Assembly: GCF_007858185.1 (NCBI RefSeq)
Contig: NZ_VFES01000029.1
Location: 1-64,000 of the forward strand
From: Pseudomonas grimontii
GTDB taxonomy: Bacteria; Pseudomonadota; Gammaproteobacteria; Pseudomonadales; Pseudomonadaceae
Direction: 5' to 3'
DNA: 64,000 bases
In this document: in pieces, positions 17,876-26,398 of the stretch
Numbering within the stretch: the stretch's first letter is position 1
How the letters are laid out: every line of letters starts with the position of its first letter
Position numbers and translations under genes: made by a program
Notes under the pieces: model-generated
Databases searched by the model: none
Told to the model about the DNA's origin: nothing
The model's input: only the letters and a program-made list of their open reading frames with translations

Positions 17876-19279
17876 TTACTGCGCAGCGGCTACCGCTTTC
17901 GTCTTACTCACTCGCAACCGGTAGGCCACATAGATAATCCCCACCCAAACCGGCATCGCATACACCGACTCGCGAATACCCGGGATCGCCAGCATCACGC
18001 TGATGATCATCAGCATGAACGCCAGGCACAGGTAGTTGCTGAACGGGAACCAGAAGGTCTTGAACGACGGCGTCACGCCTTGCTCGCCCATGGCTTTGCG
18101 GAACTTGATATGGGTGATGCTGATCAGCGCCCAGTTGATCATCAGCGAGGCAACCACCAGCGCAAACAGCAACTCCAGCGCACTCTTCGGCGCCACGTAG
18201 TTGACCACCACGCACAGCATCGTCACCAACGCCGAGATCGCCAGGGCCCGCAGCGGCACGCCTTGCTTGTTGAGCTTCATCAGCGCTTTTGGCGCATCAC
18301 CTTGCTCGGCCAGGCCGAACAGCATGCGGCTGTTGCAGTACACGCCGCTGTTGTACACCGACAGCGCCGCGGTCAGCACCACGAAGTTGAGGATATGGGC
18401 GGCGGTGTCGTTGCCGATCAGCGAGAAGATCTGCACAAACGGGCTGCCGCTGTAGGCATCGCCCGACGCGCCGAGGGTTTGCAGCAGTTGGTCCCAGGGG
18501 TACAGCGACAGCAGCACGGCCAATGCACCGACGTAGAAAATCAGGATCCGGTACACCACCTGGTTGATCGCTTTCGGGATCACCTTGCGTGGCTCGCTGG
18601 CCTCGGCGGCGGTGATACCCACCAGCTCCAGGCCGCCGAACGAGAACATGATGAAGGCCATGGACATCAACAGCCCCATGCCGCCATTCGGGAAGAACCC
18701 GCCGTGGCTCCACAGGTTACTGATGGAGGCTTGCGGGCCGCCGGTGCCGCTGAACAGCAGGTAGCAACCGAGCACGATCATGCCGACAATCGCCACCACC
18801 TTGATGATCGCAAACCAGAACTCGGCCTCACCGAAGAACTTAACGTTCAGGGTGTTGATCAGGTTCACCGCGACAAAGAACACCAGTGCGCTGACCCAGG
18901 TCGGGATCTCCGGCCACCAGAACTGGATGTACTTGCCCACCGCGGTCAGCTCGGCCATGCCCACCAGCACGTAGAGTACCCAGTAGTTCCAGCCGGCCAG
19001 GAAGCCCGCGTAACCGCCCCAGTATTTGTGCGCGAAATGGCTGAACGAGCCGGCCACCGGTTCTTCGACGATCATCTCGCCGAGTTGGCGCATGATCAGG
19101 AACGCGATGAAACCAGCGATCGCGTAGCCCAGGATCATCGACGGCCCTGCCGACTTGAGTACCCCGGCCGAACCGAGGAACAGCCCCGTGCCAATCGCCC
19201 CTCCCAAGGCGATCAACTGAATATGCCGGTTCTTCAGGCCACGCTTGAGGCCTACCGGGTTAACCATGTCATCCGCCAT
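17876..19279 (-). CDS. Aromatic amino acid permease, AroP/APC family
   Basis: The 467-residue product is an amino-acid/proton symporter of the APC family with about twelve membrane segments. The N-terminal block LKRGLKNRHIQLIALGGAIG, followed by TGLFLGSAGVLKSAGPS, is the consensus amino-acid permease signature. PVAGSFSHFAHKYWG and GFLAGWNYWVLY are typical of the AroP/PheP/GabP group. Given its place between kynBA and kynR-kynU, import of tryptophan or other aromatic amino acids is the best guess, but substrate choice cannot be read from sequence. The start at 19279 is followed at once by the family motif. An antisense frame across it is a GC artefact. Confidence 0.88.
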   Translation of the reverse strand: MADDMVNPVGLKRGLKNRHIQLIALGGAIGTGLFLGSAGVLKSAGPSMILGYAIAGFIAFLIMRQLGEMIVEEPVAGSFSHFAHKYWGGYAGFLAGWNYWVLYVLVGMAELTAVGKYIQFWWPEIPTWVSALVFFVAVNLINTLNVKFFGEAEFWFAIIKVVAIVGMIVLGCYLLFSGTGGPQASISNLWSHGGFFPNGGMGLLMSMAFIMFSFGGLELVGITAAEASEPRKVIPKAINQVVYRILIFYVGALAVLLSLYPWDQLLQTLGASGDAYSGSPFVQIFSLIGNDTAAHILNFVVLTAALSVYNSGVYCNSRMLFGLAEQGDAPKALMKLNKQGVPLRALAISALVTMLCVVVNYVAPKSALELLFALVVASLMINWALISITHIKFRKAMGEQGVTPSFKTFWFPFSNYLCLAFMLMIISVMLAIPGIRESVYAMPVWVGIIYVAYRLRVSKTKAVAAAQ

Positions 19280-19420
19280 TAACGTTCCCTTCTACTTGTT
19301 TTTCTCGGGGTTGATTGCACGCCGCATCCGCCCCTCAGAAGTGCTGAGGAGTCAGATATTACTCTGCGTAAACTTTTCGTAATACAGCTGAACGCCATCA
19401 AGTGCCTGATCCGCCAGCCA

Positions 19421-19735
19421 TTGTTGGATGGATTCGACCCTCGGCGGGGGGCCGCACACGTACATATCCACTTCTTCATCTCGGCACCGGGGGATCGGCA
19501 CCTGACCACGCAGATCAACCTGTCGGATGACCCGTACCTGCATGATGATTTTGCCTACGCGACGCGGGACGAATTGATCGCCGAGATTCGCTTCAGCGAC
19601 GATCAGCAAATGGCGCGGGAGTTTGGCGTGGAAGGGCGGTTTGCGCAGATTGATTTTGACGTTGAGTTGCAGGTGACTGACGCGCCGGTAGAGCAAAAAC
19701 GCATGCAGCGGGTCCACGCCCTCTCCCACATTTGA
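19421..19735 (+). pseudogene. Remnant of a catechol 1,2-dioxygenase (C-terminal part)
   Basis: The translated frame contains AAHVHIHFFISAPGDRHLTT, then QINLSDDPYLHDDFAYATRD and VEGRFAQIDFDVELQ. These match the C-terminal half of intradiol dioxygenases such as CatA, including the HxH pair that binds the ferric ion. No N-terminal half or tyrosine ligands are present, and the frame begins in unrelated sequence with only a TTG as start. The 3' end runs into half a REP unit (CCCTCTCCCACATTT), which supplies the last residues and stop. It is therefore a decayed gene, lying between the permease and kynR. The anthranilate/catechol link makes its position near kyn genes sensible. Confidence 0.75.
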
Positions 19736-19736
19736 C
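19718..19736. repeat. Half REP unit at the end of the catA remnant
   Basis: The sequence CCCTCTCCCACATTTGA is one arm of the REP palindrome seen elsewhere in the window. No matching inverted arm lies nearby. Confidence 0.6.
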
Positions 19737-19750
19737 CGATGGTGCTGCTC

Positions 19751-20224
19751 CTATTTGCGAACGACCAGATCAAGCACCTCATCCCGATCCTTGATCTTCT
19801 GCAACACAATCTCCGAACGGATATCCATCACCCCCGCCGTGCGGTTCAGGTGGTTCACGATGAAGTCGGAAAAGTGCTTGAGGTTGCGCGCCTGCACGCG
19901 CAGCACATAGTTGCTGGCGCCGGTGATCACGTAGGCGCTGGCCACTTCCGGCCAGCCTTGCACCTTCTTGATAAACGTCTCATGCCAATCCTCCACATCC
20001 TGGCGCAATGACAGGTGGACGATAGCCTCCAGTTCAATCCCCAACTGCTCGGCATTCAACACCGCGCGGTAGCCGCTGATAATCCCTTCGCTTTCCAGCA
20101 GGCGTAAACGGCGCAGGCAGGCAGAGGGCGACAACGCGACTTTTTCCGCCAGTTCCTGGTTGCTGATACGGCCATCCTGTTGCAGGAAATGCAGGAGGCG
20201 CAGGTCGGTGGCGTCAAGGATCAT
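19751..20224 (-). CDS. kynR: Lrp/AsnC-family regulator, probable KynR
   Basis: The 157-residue product has an AsnC winged helix (DATDLRLLHFLQQDGRISNQ, then ELAEKVALSPSACLRRLRLL) and a C-terminal RAM effector domain (YVITGASNYVLRVQARNLKH). In P. aeruginosa the Lrp-type KynR lies near the kyn genes and activates them in response to kynurenine. Here the gene is divergent from kynU with 143 bases between start codons, which fits autoregulation plus control of kynU and kynBA. The name is by context and family, not by any specific residue. Confidence 0.85.
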   Translation of the reverse strand: MILDATDLRLLHFLQQDGRISNQELAEKVALSPSACLRRLRLLESEGIISGYRAVLNAEQLGIELEAIVHLSLRQDVEDWHETFIKKVQGWPEVASAYVITGASNYVLRVQARNLKHFSDFIVNHLNRTAGVMDIRSEIVLQKIKDRDEVLDLVVRK

Positions 20225-20300
20225 GATTAGAATAAATCCGTGTGTTCAGGGGTTAAATTCGAATTTCCTACAGCTTAATTAGCCTGTTACCCACCACTTT

Positions 20301-20324
20301 GCACGAAAATTCTCCAAATCTTCG
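20301..20324. promoter_or_regulatory. Candidate KynR operator between kynR and kynU
   Basis: CGAAAATT at 20304-20311 and AATCTTCG at 20317-20324 form an imperfect inverted repeat with a 5-base spacer and one mismatch per arm. The centre is AT-rich, as Lrp/AsnC sites usually are. It lies about 45 bases before the kynU start. A related GAAAATTC element lies before kynB. Confidence 0.45.
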
Positions 20325-20367
20325 TTCATTATTTGGTCCGTCTTCACGATAAAAATCAGGACCGCCC

Positions 20368-21618
20368 ATGACCTCCCGAAGCCGCTGCCAAACCCTCGAC
20401 GCCAGAGACCCGCTGGCGCCCCTGCGCCATCAGTTCGCATTGCCTGCGGGCGTGATCTATCTCGACGGCAATTCCCTCGGCGCGCGTCCGGTGGCATCAC
20501 TGGCAAGGGCACAACAGGTGATTGCCGAGGAATGGGGCAATGGCTTGATCCGCAGTTGGAACAGCGCCGGTTGGGCTGACTTGTCCCAGCGCCTGGGCAA
20601 CCGCCTGGCACCGCTGATCGGTGCGCGCGACGGTGAGGTGGTGATCACCGATACCACCTCGATCAACCTGTTCAAGGTGCTCAGCGCCGCCTTGAGCGTG
20701 CAGCGCCAACGCGCGCCTGCGCGCAAGGTGATCGTCAGCGAAGCGAGCAACTTCCCCACCGATTTGTACATCGCCCAGGGCCTCGCCGAGTTGCTGCAGC
20801 AGGGCTATTCCCTGCGTCTGGTCAACAGCCCGGATGAGCTGCCCGAGGCCATCGACGGGGATGTGGCGGTCGTGATGCTTACCCACGTCAACTACAAGAC
20901 CGGCTACATGTACGACATGCCGACGCTCACCGCCTTAAGCCATGAATGCGGCGCGCTGAGCATCTGGGACCTGGCGCATTCGGCAGGCGCGGTGCCGATC
21001 GACCTGCACGGGGCCGGTGCTGACTATGCGATTGGCTGCACCTACAAATACCTCAACGGCGGCCCAGGCTCCCAGGCGTTCGTGTGGGTCAGCCCAGCGT
21101 TGGTGGACCTGGTGCACCAACCGCTGTCGGGCTGGTTCGGGCATACCCGGCAGTTCGCCATGGAATCCAGCTACGCGCCGAGCGCCGGCATCGCCCGCTA
21201 CCTGTGCGGTACCCAGCCGATCACTTCGCTGGCGATGGTGGAATGCGGGCTGGAGATTTTTGAACAGACCGACATGGGCAGCCTGCGCAGCAAATCCCTG
21301 GCATTGACCGACCTGTTTATCGAGCTGGTCGAAAGCCGCTGCGCCGCCCATGACCTCGTGTTGATTACTCCGCGTGAACACGCCCGGCGTGGCAGTCATG
21401 TGAGCTTCGAACACCCTGAAGGCTATGCGGTGATCCAAGCCTTGATCGCCCGCGGCGTGATCGGTGATTACCGCGAGCCGCGCATCATGCGCTTTGGGTT
21501 TACGCCGCTGTACACCAGCTTCAGCGAGGTGTGGGACGCCGTGGAAATCCTCGGTGAGATTCTCGATAACAACACTTGGGACCAACCCCAATTCAAGGTC
21601 CGCCATAGCGTTACCTGA
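20368..21618 (+). CDS. kynU: Kynureninase
   Basis: KynU is a PLP enzyme that cleaves kynurenine to anthranilate and alanine. The 416-residue product has the N-terminal block AGVIYLDGNSLGARP. The helix before the lysine has LSIWDLAHSAGAVPIDLHG, and the PLP-lysine region is DYAIGCTYKYLNGGPGSQAF. The conserved GWFGHTRQFAM segment follows. Length and blocks agree with bacterial kynureninases. It is transcribed away from kynR. In P. aeruginosa kynU is next to kynB; here it is split from kynBA by a permease and a pseudogene. Confidence 0.95.
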   Translation: MTSRSRCQTLDARDPLAPLRHQFALPAGVIYLDGNSLGARPVASLARAQQVIAEEWGNGLIRSWNSAGWADLSQRLGNRLAPLIGARDGEVVITDTTSINLFKVLSAALSVQRQRAPARKVIVSEASNFPTDLYIAQGLAELLQQGYSLRLVNSPDELPEAIDGDVAVVMLTHVNYKTGYMYDMPTLTALSHECGALSIWDLAHSAGAVPIDLHGAGADYAIGCTYKYLNGGPGSQAFVWVSPALVDLVHQPLSGWFGHTRQFAMESSYAPSAGIARYLCGTQPITSLAMVECGLEIFEQTDMGSLRSKSLALTDLFIELVESRCAAHDLVLITPREHARRGSHVSFEHPEGYAVIQALIARGVIGDYREPRIMRFGFTPLYTSFSEVWDAVEILGEILDNNTWDQPQFKVRHSVT

Positions 21619-21629
21619 ATAAACGTCGG

Positions 21630-21652
21630 AGAAAATGTGGGAGGGGATCTGT
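21630..21652. repeat. Degenerate REP arm after kynU
   Basis: AAAATGTGGGAGGGGATCTG is a single REP arm that loses likeness after the first 15 bases, just downstream of the kynU stop. No inverted partner is present. Confidence 0.55.
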
Positions 21653-21704
21653 GACAACAGTTAGACAGTGCAACCCCAATAATAAAGGGGCACACCACGT
21701 GACC

Positions 21705-21909
21705 ATGCCAGACAACGGCTTTGCCGAGATCACCCCCCCGCGAACTGGGCCTGGTGCTGATGGGGGCGGTGATGATCACCACGTACTTCACCGAGGCGTT
21801 CAAGATGACCCGGGTGTTTGGCGTGCCGTTCCTGCTGATCCTGTCGGCGGTGTATTACGGGTTTTTCCGCAAGGGCAGGGCCAAGGCGTCGAACAAGGCC
21901 CTGGCGTAA
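21705..21909 (+). pseudogene. Frameshifted permease fragment or small membrane-protein gene
   Basis: The downstream frame reads RELGLVLMGAVMITTYFTEA, then FKMTRVFGVPFLLILSAVYY, two hydrophobic segments and a basic tail (FRKGRAKASNKALA). This looks like the C-terminal end of an APC-type transporter. An upstream ATG at 21705 (MPDNGFAEITP) is in another frame. The two frames meet at a run of seven C bases; removing one C would give a continuous 67-residue protein. So this is either the stump of a permease that lay next to kynU, as in P. aeruginosa, or a small gene broken by a homopolymer slip or sequencing error. Its 3' end overlaps the LysR gene on the other strand. Confidence 0.5.
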
Positions 21910-22751
21910 CCCGGCAGTTGTTCGAACGAGCGCGCGCATAACAGCAGCGTTCGGCGAGCCCACTCTTCCTGCAACGGTTGGGCAGTGAAGGGGTGTGGCG
22001 CTGGCCAGCGCGCCAACGCCGCCTGGGGCACGATGCCCAGGCCGGCGCCGCGGGCGACCATGCGAATCAGCCCGTCAAAACCCTCGGCGCGGATGCGCGT
22101 CTGCACACGAAAGCCTGCATGCAGTGCCTGTTCTTCCAGGTACACCGAGAGTGCGCTGGCGGCGCCCAGGCCCACGTAATCGTATTGCAGACTGTCGACA
22201 AAGCTCACCTTGCCGTTTGCCAGGGGATGGTCGCGCGGCATGATCAGCACCAGTGGGTCGTCGCGAAACGGCAAGGTCTGCAAGCCGTGGGTGTCCACCG
22301 CATCGGAGATGATCCCCAGCTCCGCCGTGCCCTGGCGCAAGGCCTGGGTAATGCGCAGGCTGGGCAATTCCTGCAGGTCGATATCGAGGTTGGGGTGTTC
22401 GCGCAGAAAGTCCGCAAGCAGTTCCGGCAGGTATTCGCTGAGCGCGGTGGTGTTGCACAGCAGGCGCACCTGGCCTTTGACGCCGTTGGCGTATTCCGCG
22501 AGGTCCTGTTGCAGGTGCTCGGCCTGTTGCAACAGCAGCCGGGCGTGACGGGCCAAGGCCTTTCCCGCCGGTGTGGGGGTGACGCCGCGACGCCCACGGT
22601 CGAGAAACTCGATGCCCAATGAGGCCTCCATCGCCCGGATGCGTGCACTGGCGGCGGCCAGGGATAAATGACTGCGGGCCGCGCCGGCGGTGATATTGCC
22701 GGTGTCGAGGGTGTGCAGGTAGAGGCGCAGGTCGATCAGGTCAAAGTGCAT
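21855..22751 (-). CDS. LysR-family regulator divergent from a TauE/SafE gene
   Basis: The 298-residue product has an N-terminal LysR helix-turn-helix (DLIDLRLYLHTLDTGNITAG, then AARSHLSLAAASARIRAMEA) and a type 2 periplasmic-binding-like effector domain. I took ATG 22751 as start because the conserved domain begins there. The divergent start at 22862 is about 110 bases away, so this regulator most likely controls that putative anion exporter. The inducer is unknown. Confidence 0.85.
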   Translation of the reverse strand: MHFDLIDLRLYLHTLDTGNITAGAARSHLSLAAASARIRAMEASLGIEFLDRGRRGVTPTPAGKALARHARLLLQQAEHLQQDLAEYANGVKGQVRLLCNTTALSEYLPELLADFLREHPNLDIDLQELPSLRITQALRQGTAELGIISDAVDTHGLQTLPFRDDPLVLIMPRDHPLANGKVSFVDSLQYDYVGLGAASALSVYLEEQALHAGFRVQTRIRAEGFDGLIRMVARGAGLGIVPQAALARWPAPHPFTAQPLQEEWARRTLLLCARSFEQLPGYARALFDALALPLRKNP

Positions 22752-22861
22752 GGCGGATTGCTCGGGGGACTGGACTGGCGACATCAGCCTCACGCAAAAC
22801 AAGAGGCTGTCTCAGTATATGGCGAATTTCCGAGCGCATCGAAAAGTCGCACACTTTGCCC

Positions 22862-23626
22862 ATGAATACCTTCCTCGCGTTCTACCAAAACCTCGGCCCC
22901 GCTCTTACTTTGCTGGTGATCGGCACCTTCCTGCTGGCCGGTACCGTCAAGGGCGTCATCGGCCTCGGCCTGCCTACCGTAGCCATGGGCATGCTCGGCC
23001 TGGCTATTTTGCCGGCGCAGGCTGCGGCGTTGCTGATCATTCCGTCGACGGTTACCAACCTGTGGCAATTGGCATTCGGCGGGCACCTGAGTGCTTTGCT
23101 CAAGCGCCTGTGGCCGATGTTGCTGCTGATTTTCCTCGGCACCGGACTGGGCACGTTGTGGCTGGGGATGGGCGGCGGGCAATGGGTGGTGCGCGCGCTG
23201 GGGGCGGCGTTGCTGGCGTATGCACTGAGCGGACTGTTCCTGCCCACGTTCAAGGTCAACGCCAAAACCGAGCGCTGGCTGGGCCCGTTGTGTGGGTTGA
23301 TCACCGGCATCATCACCTCGGCCACCGGTGTGTTTGTGATTCCGGCCGTGCCGTACCTGCAGGCGCTGGGTTTAAATCGCGATCAACTGGTGCAGGCGTT
23401 GGGTCTGTCGTTCACGGTATCGACCCTGGCGCTGGCCGCCGGTTTAGCCTGGCGCGGTGCGTTGGGCGGCGGTGAAATCAATGCATCGTTGCTGGCGCTG
23501 GTGCCGGCGCTGCTGGGCATGTGGCTGGGCCAGATGGTGCGCCGACGCATCAGTGCAGTGTTGTTCAAACGGGTGTTTTTTATCGGTATGGCACTGCTGG
23601 GTGGGCATCTGCTGATCGCTGGTTAA
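22862..23626 (+). CDS. TauE/SafE-family membrane transporter
   Basis: The 254-residue product is almost wholly hydrophobic with about seven or eight membrane segments. It has the family repeats GTVKGVIGLGLPTVAMGMLG near the N terminus and GLITGIITSATGVFVIPAVP in the second half, which are the two homologous TauE/SafE blocks. Members export or take up sulfite, sulfoacetate or related organic anions across the inner membrane. The substrate is not known here. ATG 22862 was preferred over an in-frame TTG six bases upstream. The LysR gene on the other side is the likely regulator. Confidence 0.85.
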   Translation: MNTFLAFYQNLGPALTLLVIGTFLLAGTVKGVIGLGLPTVAMGMLGLAILPAQAAALLIIPSTVTNLWQLAFGGHLSALLKRLWPMLLLIFLGTGLGTLWLGMGGGQWVVRALGAALLAYALSGLFLPTFKVNAKTERWLGPLCGLITGIITSATGVFVIPAVPYLQALGLNRDQLVQALGLSFTVSTLALAAGLAWRGALGGGEINASLLALVPALLGMWLGQMVRRRISAVLFKRVFFIGMALLGGHLLIAG

Positions 23627-23744
23627 CAATTCCCGATGTATTCGTGCTTTTGGGTCAAAGGTATTTTGCCCGGTGGCCGCTTATTCCGAAGGGCCGAGGT
23701 CGATAGTCTGCGTCCAGATATTTTCAACCTTCTGGATGCCTCCC

Positions 23745-24335
23745 ATGAAAAAAGTACTCCTGCTCAACGGCGGCAAAAAGTTCGCCCACTCCGATGGCCG
23801 CTACAACACCACCCTGCATGACACCGCCTTGGCGGTATTGGACCGAGGCGGTATCGACGTCAAAGTCACCCATATCGACGAAGGCTACGACGTGGCCGAA
23901 GAGGTCGCCAAATTCCTCTGGGCCGACGTGATCATCTACCAGATGCCCGGCTGGTGGATGGGCGCGCCATGGATCGTCAAGAAGTACATCGACGAAGTCT
24001 TCACCGAAGGCCACGGCAGCCTGTACGCCAGCGATGGCCGCACCCGTTCCGACGCCTCGCAGAAATACGGCAGCGGCGGCCTGGTCCAGGGCAAGCAATA
24101 CATGCTGTCGCTGACCTGGAATGCGCCGCAGCAAGCCTTCGACGACCCGACTGACTTCTTCGAAGCCAAGGGCGTGGACGCGGTGTACTTTCCGTTCCAC
24201 AAAGCCAATGAGTTCCTCGGCATGACCGGCCTGCCGACCTTCCTGTGCGTGGACGTGATGAAGCGCCCGGCCATCGAAGCCGATGTGGCGCGCTACGAGC
24301 AGCATCTGGCGCAGGTGTTCAACCTCTCGGTGTAA
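23745..24335 (+). CDS. mdaB: NAD(P)H quinone reductase, MdaB/flavodoxin-like fold
   Basis: MdaB-type enzymes are FAD proteins that reduce quinones with two electrons, protecting against redox cycling. The 196-residue product has the usual length and the blocks VLLLNGGKKFAHSDGRYN, DVIIYQMPGWWMGAPWIVKK and YASDGRTR followed by KYGSGGLVQGKQYMLSLTWN. The start at ATG 23745 is followed at once by the family motif; an earlier in-frame start at 23673 is not supported. A LysR gene follows after 30 bases on the same strand and is the likely regulator. Confidence 0.9.
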   Translation: MKKVLLLNGGKKFAHSDGRYNTTLHDTALAVLDRGGIDVKVTHIDEGYDVAEEVAKFLWADVIIYQMPGWWMGAPWIVKKYIDEVFTEGHGSLYASDGRTRSDASQKYGSGGLVQGKQYMLSLTWNAPQQAFDDPTDFFEAKGVDAVYFPFHKANEFLGMTGLPTFLCVDVMKRPAIEADVARYEQHLAQVFNLSV

Positions 24336-24365
24336 GCTGCTGTGAACCGATAACGAGGACCGCCT

Positions 24366-25262
24366 GTGAAAGCCCGATCCGATGAGCTGCAGATCTTCGT
24401 CAGCGTGATTGAGTGCGGCTCGATTTCCGCGGCGGCGGAGCAGGTCGGGCAGACGCCGTCGGCGGTCAGCCGCACGCTGTCGCGCCTGGAAGCCAAGCTT
24501 GAGACCACGCTGATCAACCGCACCACGCGGCGCATGGACCTGACCGAGGAGGGCAAGTACTTCTTCGAGCAGGCCAAGCTGATCCTGGCGCAGATGGACG
24601 AGCTGGAAGAGCGCCTGTCGTCACGCCAGAAAAACCCCGCCGGGCGCCTGCGCATCAATGCCGCCGTGCCCTTCATGCTGCATGGGATCGTGCCCTACAT
24701 CGCCGAATTCCGGCGTTTGTATCCAGAGATCCAGCTGGAGTTGAACAGCGATGACCTGATCATCGACCTGCTGGAACAGAGCACCGATATTGCGATTCGC
24801 ATCGGTGCCCTGGCCGACTCCACCCTGCATGCGCGATCCCTGGGTTGTACGCCGCTGCATATCCTCGCCAGCCCCGACTACCTCAAGCAGTACGGCACGC
24901 CGACGACGGTCGCCGAGTTGGCCGATCACACCTTGCTGGGCTTTACCCAGACCGAAACCCTCAACCACTGGCCGCTGCGCCATGTGGAGGGTGACCGCTG
25001 GCTGATCCAGCCCAGCGTGGCCGCGTCCAGTGGTGAAACCCTGCGCCAGTTGGCGTTGGAAGGGCAGGGCATTTGCTGTCTGTCGAACTTCATGACCTCC
25101 GAAGACATCAATGCCGGACGCCTGGTGCCGGTGCTGGAGGTGTTCAACAGTGGGTATCGCCAACCGATCCACGCGGTGTTCTACCGCAACTCGCAATTGG
25201 CGCTGCGCATCCAGTGCTTCCTGGACTTTATCCAGGCCAAGCTGGCGCGGTATGCCTGCTGA
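24366..25262 (+). CDS. LysR-family transcriptional regulator
   Basis: The 298-residue product starts with GTG, preceded by GAGGA. The N terminus holds the LysR helix-turn-helix (ELQIFVSVIECGSISAAAEQ, then GQTPSAVSRTLSRLEAKLET). An effector domain with the usual pattern follows (LEQSTDIAIRIGALADSTLH, RSLGCTPLHILASPDYL). It lies 30 bases after mdaB on the same strand and may be co-transcribed with it. Such LysR genes often control a neighbouring quinone reductase in response to oxidants, but that is inference. Confidence 0.87.
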   Translation: MKARSDELQIFVSVIECGSISAAAEQVGQTPSAVSRTLSRLEAKLETTLINRTTRRMDLTEEGKYFFEQAKLILAQMDELEERLSSRQKNPAGRLRINAAVPFMLHGIVPYIAEFRRLYPEIQLELNSDDLIIDLLEQSTDIAIRIGALADSTLHARSLGCTPLHILASPDYLKQYGTPTTVAELADHTLLGFTQTETLNHWPLRHVEGDRWLIQPSVAASSGETLRQLALEGQGICCLSNFMTSEDINAGRLVPVLEVFNSGYRQPIHAVFYRNSQLALRIQCFLDFIQAKLARYAC

Positions 25263-25365
25263 TTCGTGACCGTCGCGCAAGAGTGAATTGGGCGGTGCGG
25301 GCTTATTCGTCAGGGATGAGTCCGTAACAATGGACCCATCACTTACCCCGTCAGGAGCACTCTCC

Positions 25366-26259
25366 ATGCACGTATTCATTACCGGCGCAGCCGGCTTTAT
25401 CGGCGGTTCCATCGCCACTGGCCTGGTCAAGGCCGGTCACAGCGTTACCGGCCTGGTACGCAACGCCGAGCAAGCCGCTGAAATGACCGCCCTGGGCATC
25501 AACCCGGTGATCGGCACCCTCGACGATGCTGCTGTGTTGACCGAGCAAGCGCAGAAAACCGATGCAGTGATCAATGCCGCGAGCAGCGACCATCGTGCCG
25601 CGGTGGAAACCCTGCTGGCCGCGCTGAAAGGCTCGAACAAGCCATTCCTGCACACCAGCGGTTCGAGCATCGTCGGCGATGCGTCGGGCGGTAAGGCCAG
25701 TGATGTCATCTACTTCGAAGACAGCCTGCCGGAACCGACCGTCGACAAGGCCGCGCGCGTGGCCATCGACCAGCTGATTCTGGCGGCGGCAAAAGACGGC
25801 GTGAACTCAGCGGTGATCTGCAACACCCTGATCTACGGCCACAGCCTGGGCGTGAAGCGCGACAGCGTGCAACTGCCGCGCTTGCTCAAGCAGGCACGCA
25901 AGAGCGGTGTGGTGCGCCATGTCGGTACCGGGCAGAACATCTGGTCCAACGTGCACATTGAAGACGTGGTGGCGCTGTACCTGCTGGCACTGACCAGGAA
26001 CGTGCCGGGGACGTTCTACTTTGTGGAAAGCGGCGAGGCCTCATTTATCGACATGACCACGGCTATCGCCCACGCCCTGGACCTGGGCCAGCCACAGGAT
26101 TGGCCACTGGCCGAGGCTGAAGCCGAGTGGGGCTATGAAATGGCCAACTATGGCCTGGGCTCCAACAGCCGCGTGCGCGGCAAGCATGCCCGCGAGTTGC
26201 TGGGCTGGGCGCCGAAGCGCACGTCGGTGGTGGAGTGGATTCGCGACGAGATGGTCTAA
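25366..26259 (+). CDS. NAD-dependent epimerase/dehydratase-like reductase
   Basis: The 297-residue product is an extended short-chain dehydrogenase. It begins with the nucleotide-binding motif ITGAAGFIGGSIATGLVKAG and has a serine-rich active-site strand (HTSGSSIVGDASGG). The usual YxxxK pair is not obvious, as in the atypical SDR group. AGGAG lies 8 bases before ATG 25366. The role is unknown; it may act on small carbonyl compounds. It stands alone between a LysR gene and a SulP transporter gene, all on the same strand. Confidence 0.82.
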   Translation: MHVFITGAAGFIGGSIATGLVKAGHSVTGLVRNAEQAAEMTALGINPVIGTLDDAAVLTEQAQKTDAVINAASSDHRAAVETLLAALKGSNKPFLHTSGSSIVGDASGGKASDVIYFEDSLPEPTVDKAARVAIDQLILAAAKDGVNSAVICNTLIYGHSLGVKRDSVQLPRLLKQARKSGVVRHVGTGQNIWSNVHIEDVVALYLLALTRNVPGTFYFVESGEASFIDMTTAIAHALDLGQPQDWPLAEAEAEWGYEMANYGLGSNSRVRGKHARELLGWAPKRTSVVEWIRDEMV

Positions 26260-26318
26260 GTTTTCTGTCTTTTACGTGTGGCAAGCCCCAATGCCGGTCA
26301 GTCAAGGAGCAACACTGT

Positions 26319-26345
26319 CCCTGTGGCGAGCGGGCTGGCCTTAAA
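26319..26345. repeat. REP half unit between epimerase and SulP genes
   Basis: CCTGTGGCGAGCGGGCTGGC is one arm of the GTGGCGAGCGGGC class of repeat also seen at 15530 and 63935. No inverted partner is nearby. Confidence 0.6.
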
Positions 26346-26398
26346 AATCTGGCCCCACCGGGCTCAATTCCGTACCATTCCCCGCCTTATCCCCCGCA

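Noticed and set aside
17843..19282. 479-residue plus-strand frame opposite the AroP-type permease
   Set aside because: Its translation is rich in His, Gln and Arg without any domain. It is the antisense of a clear permease gene, and long antisense frames are common in GC-rich DNA.
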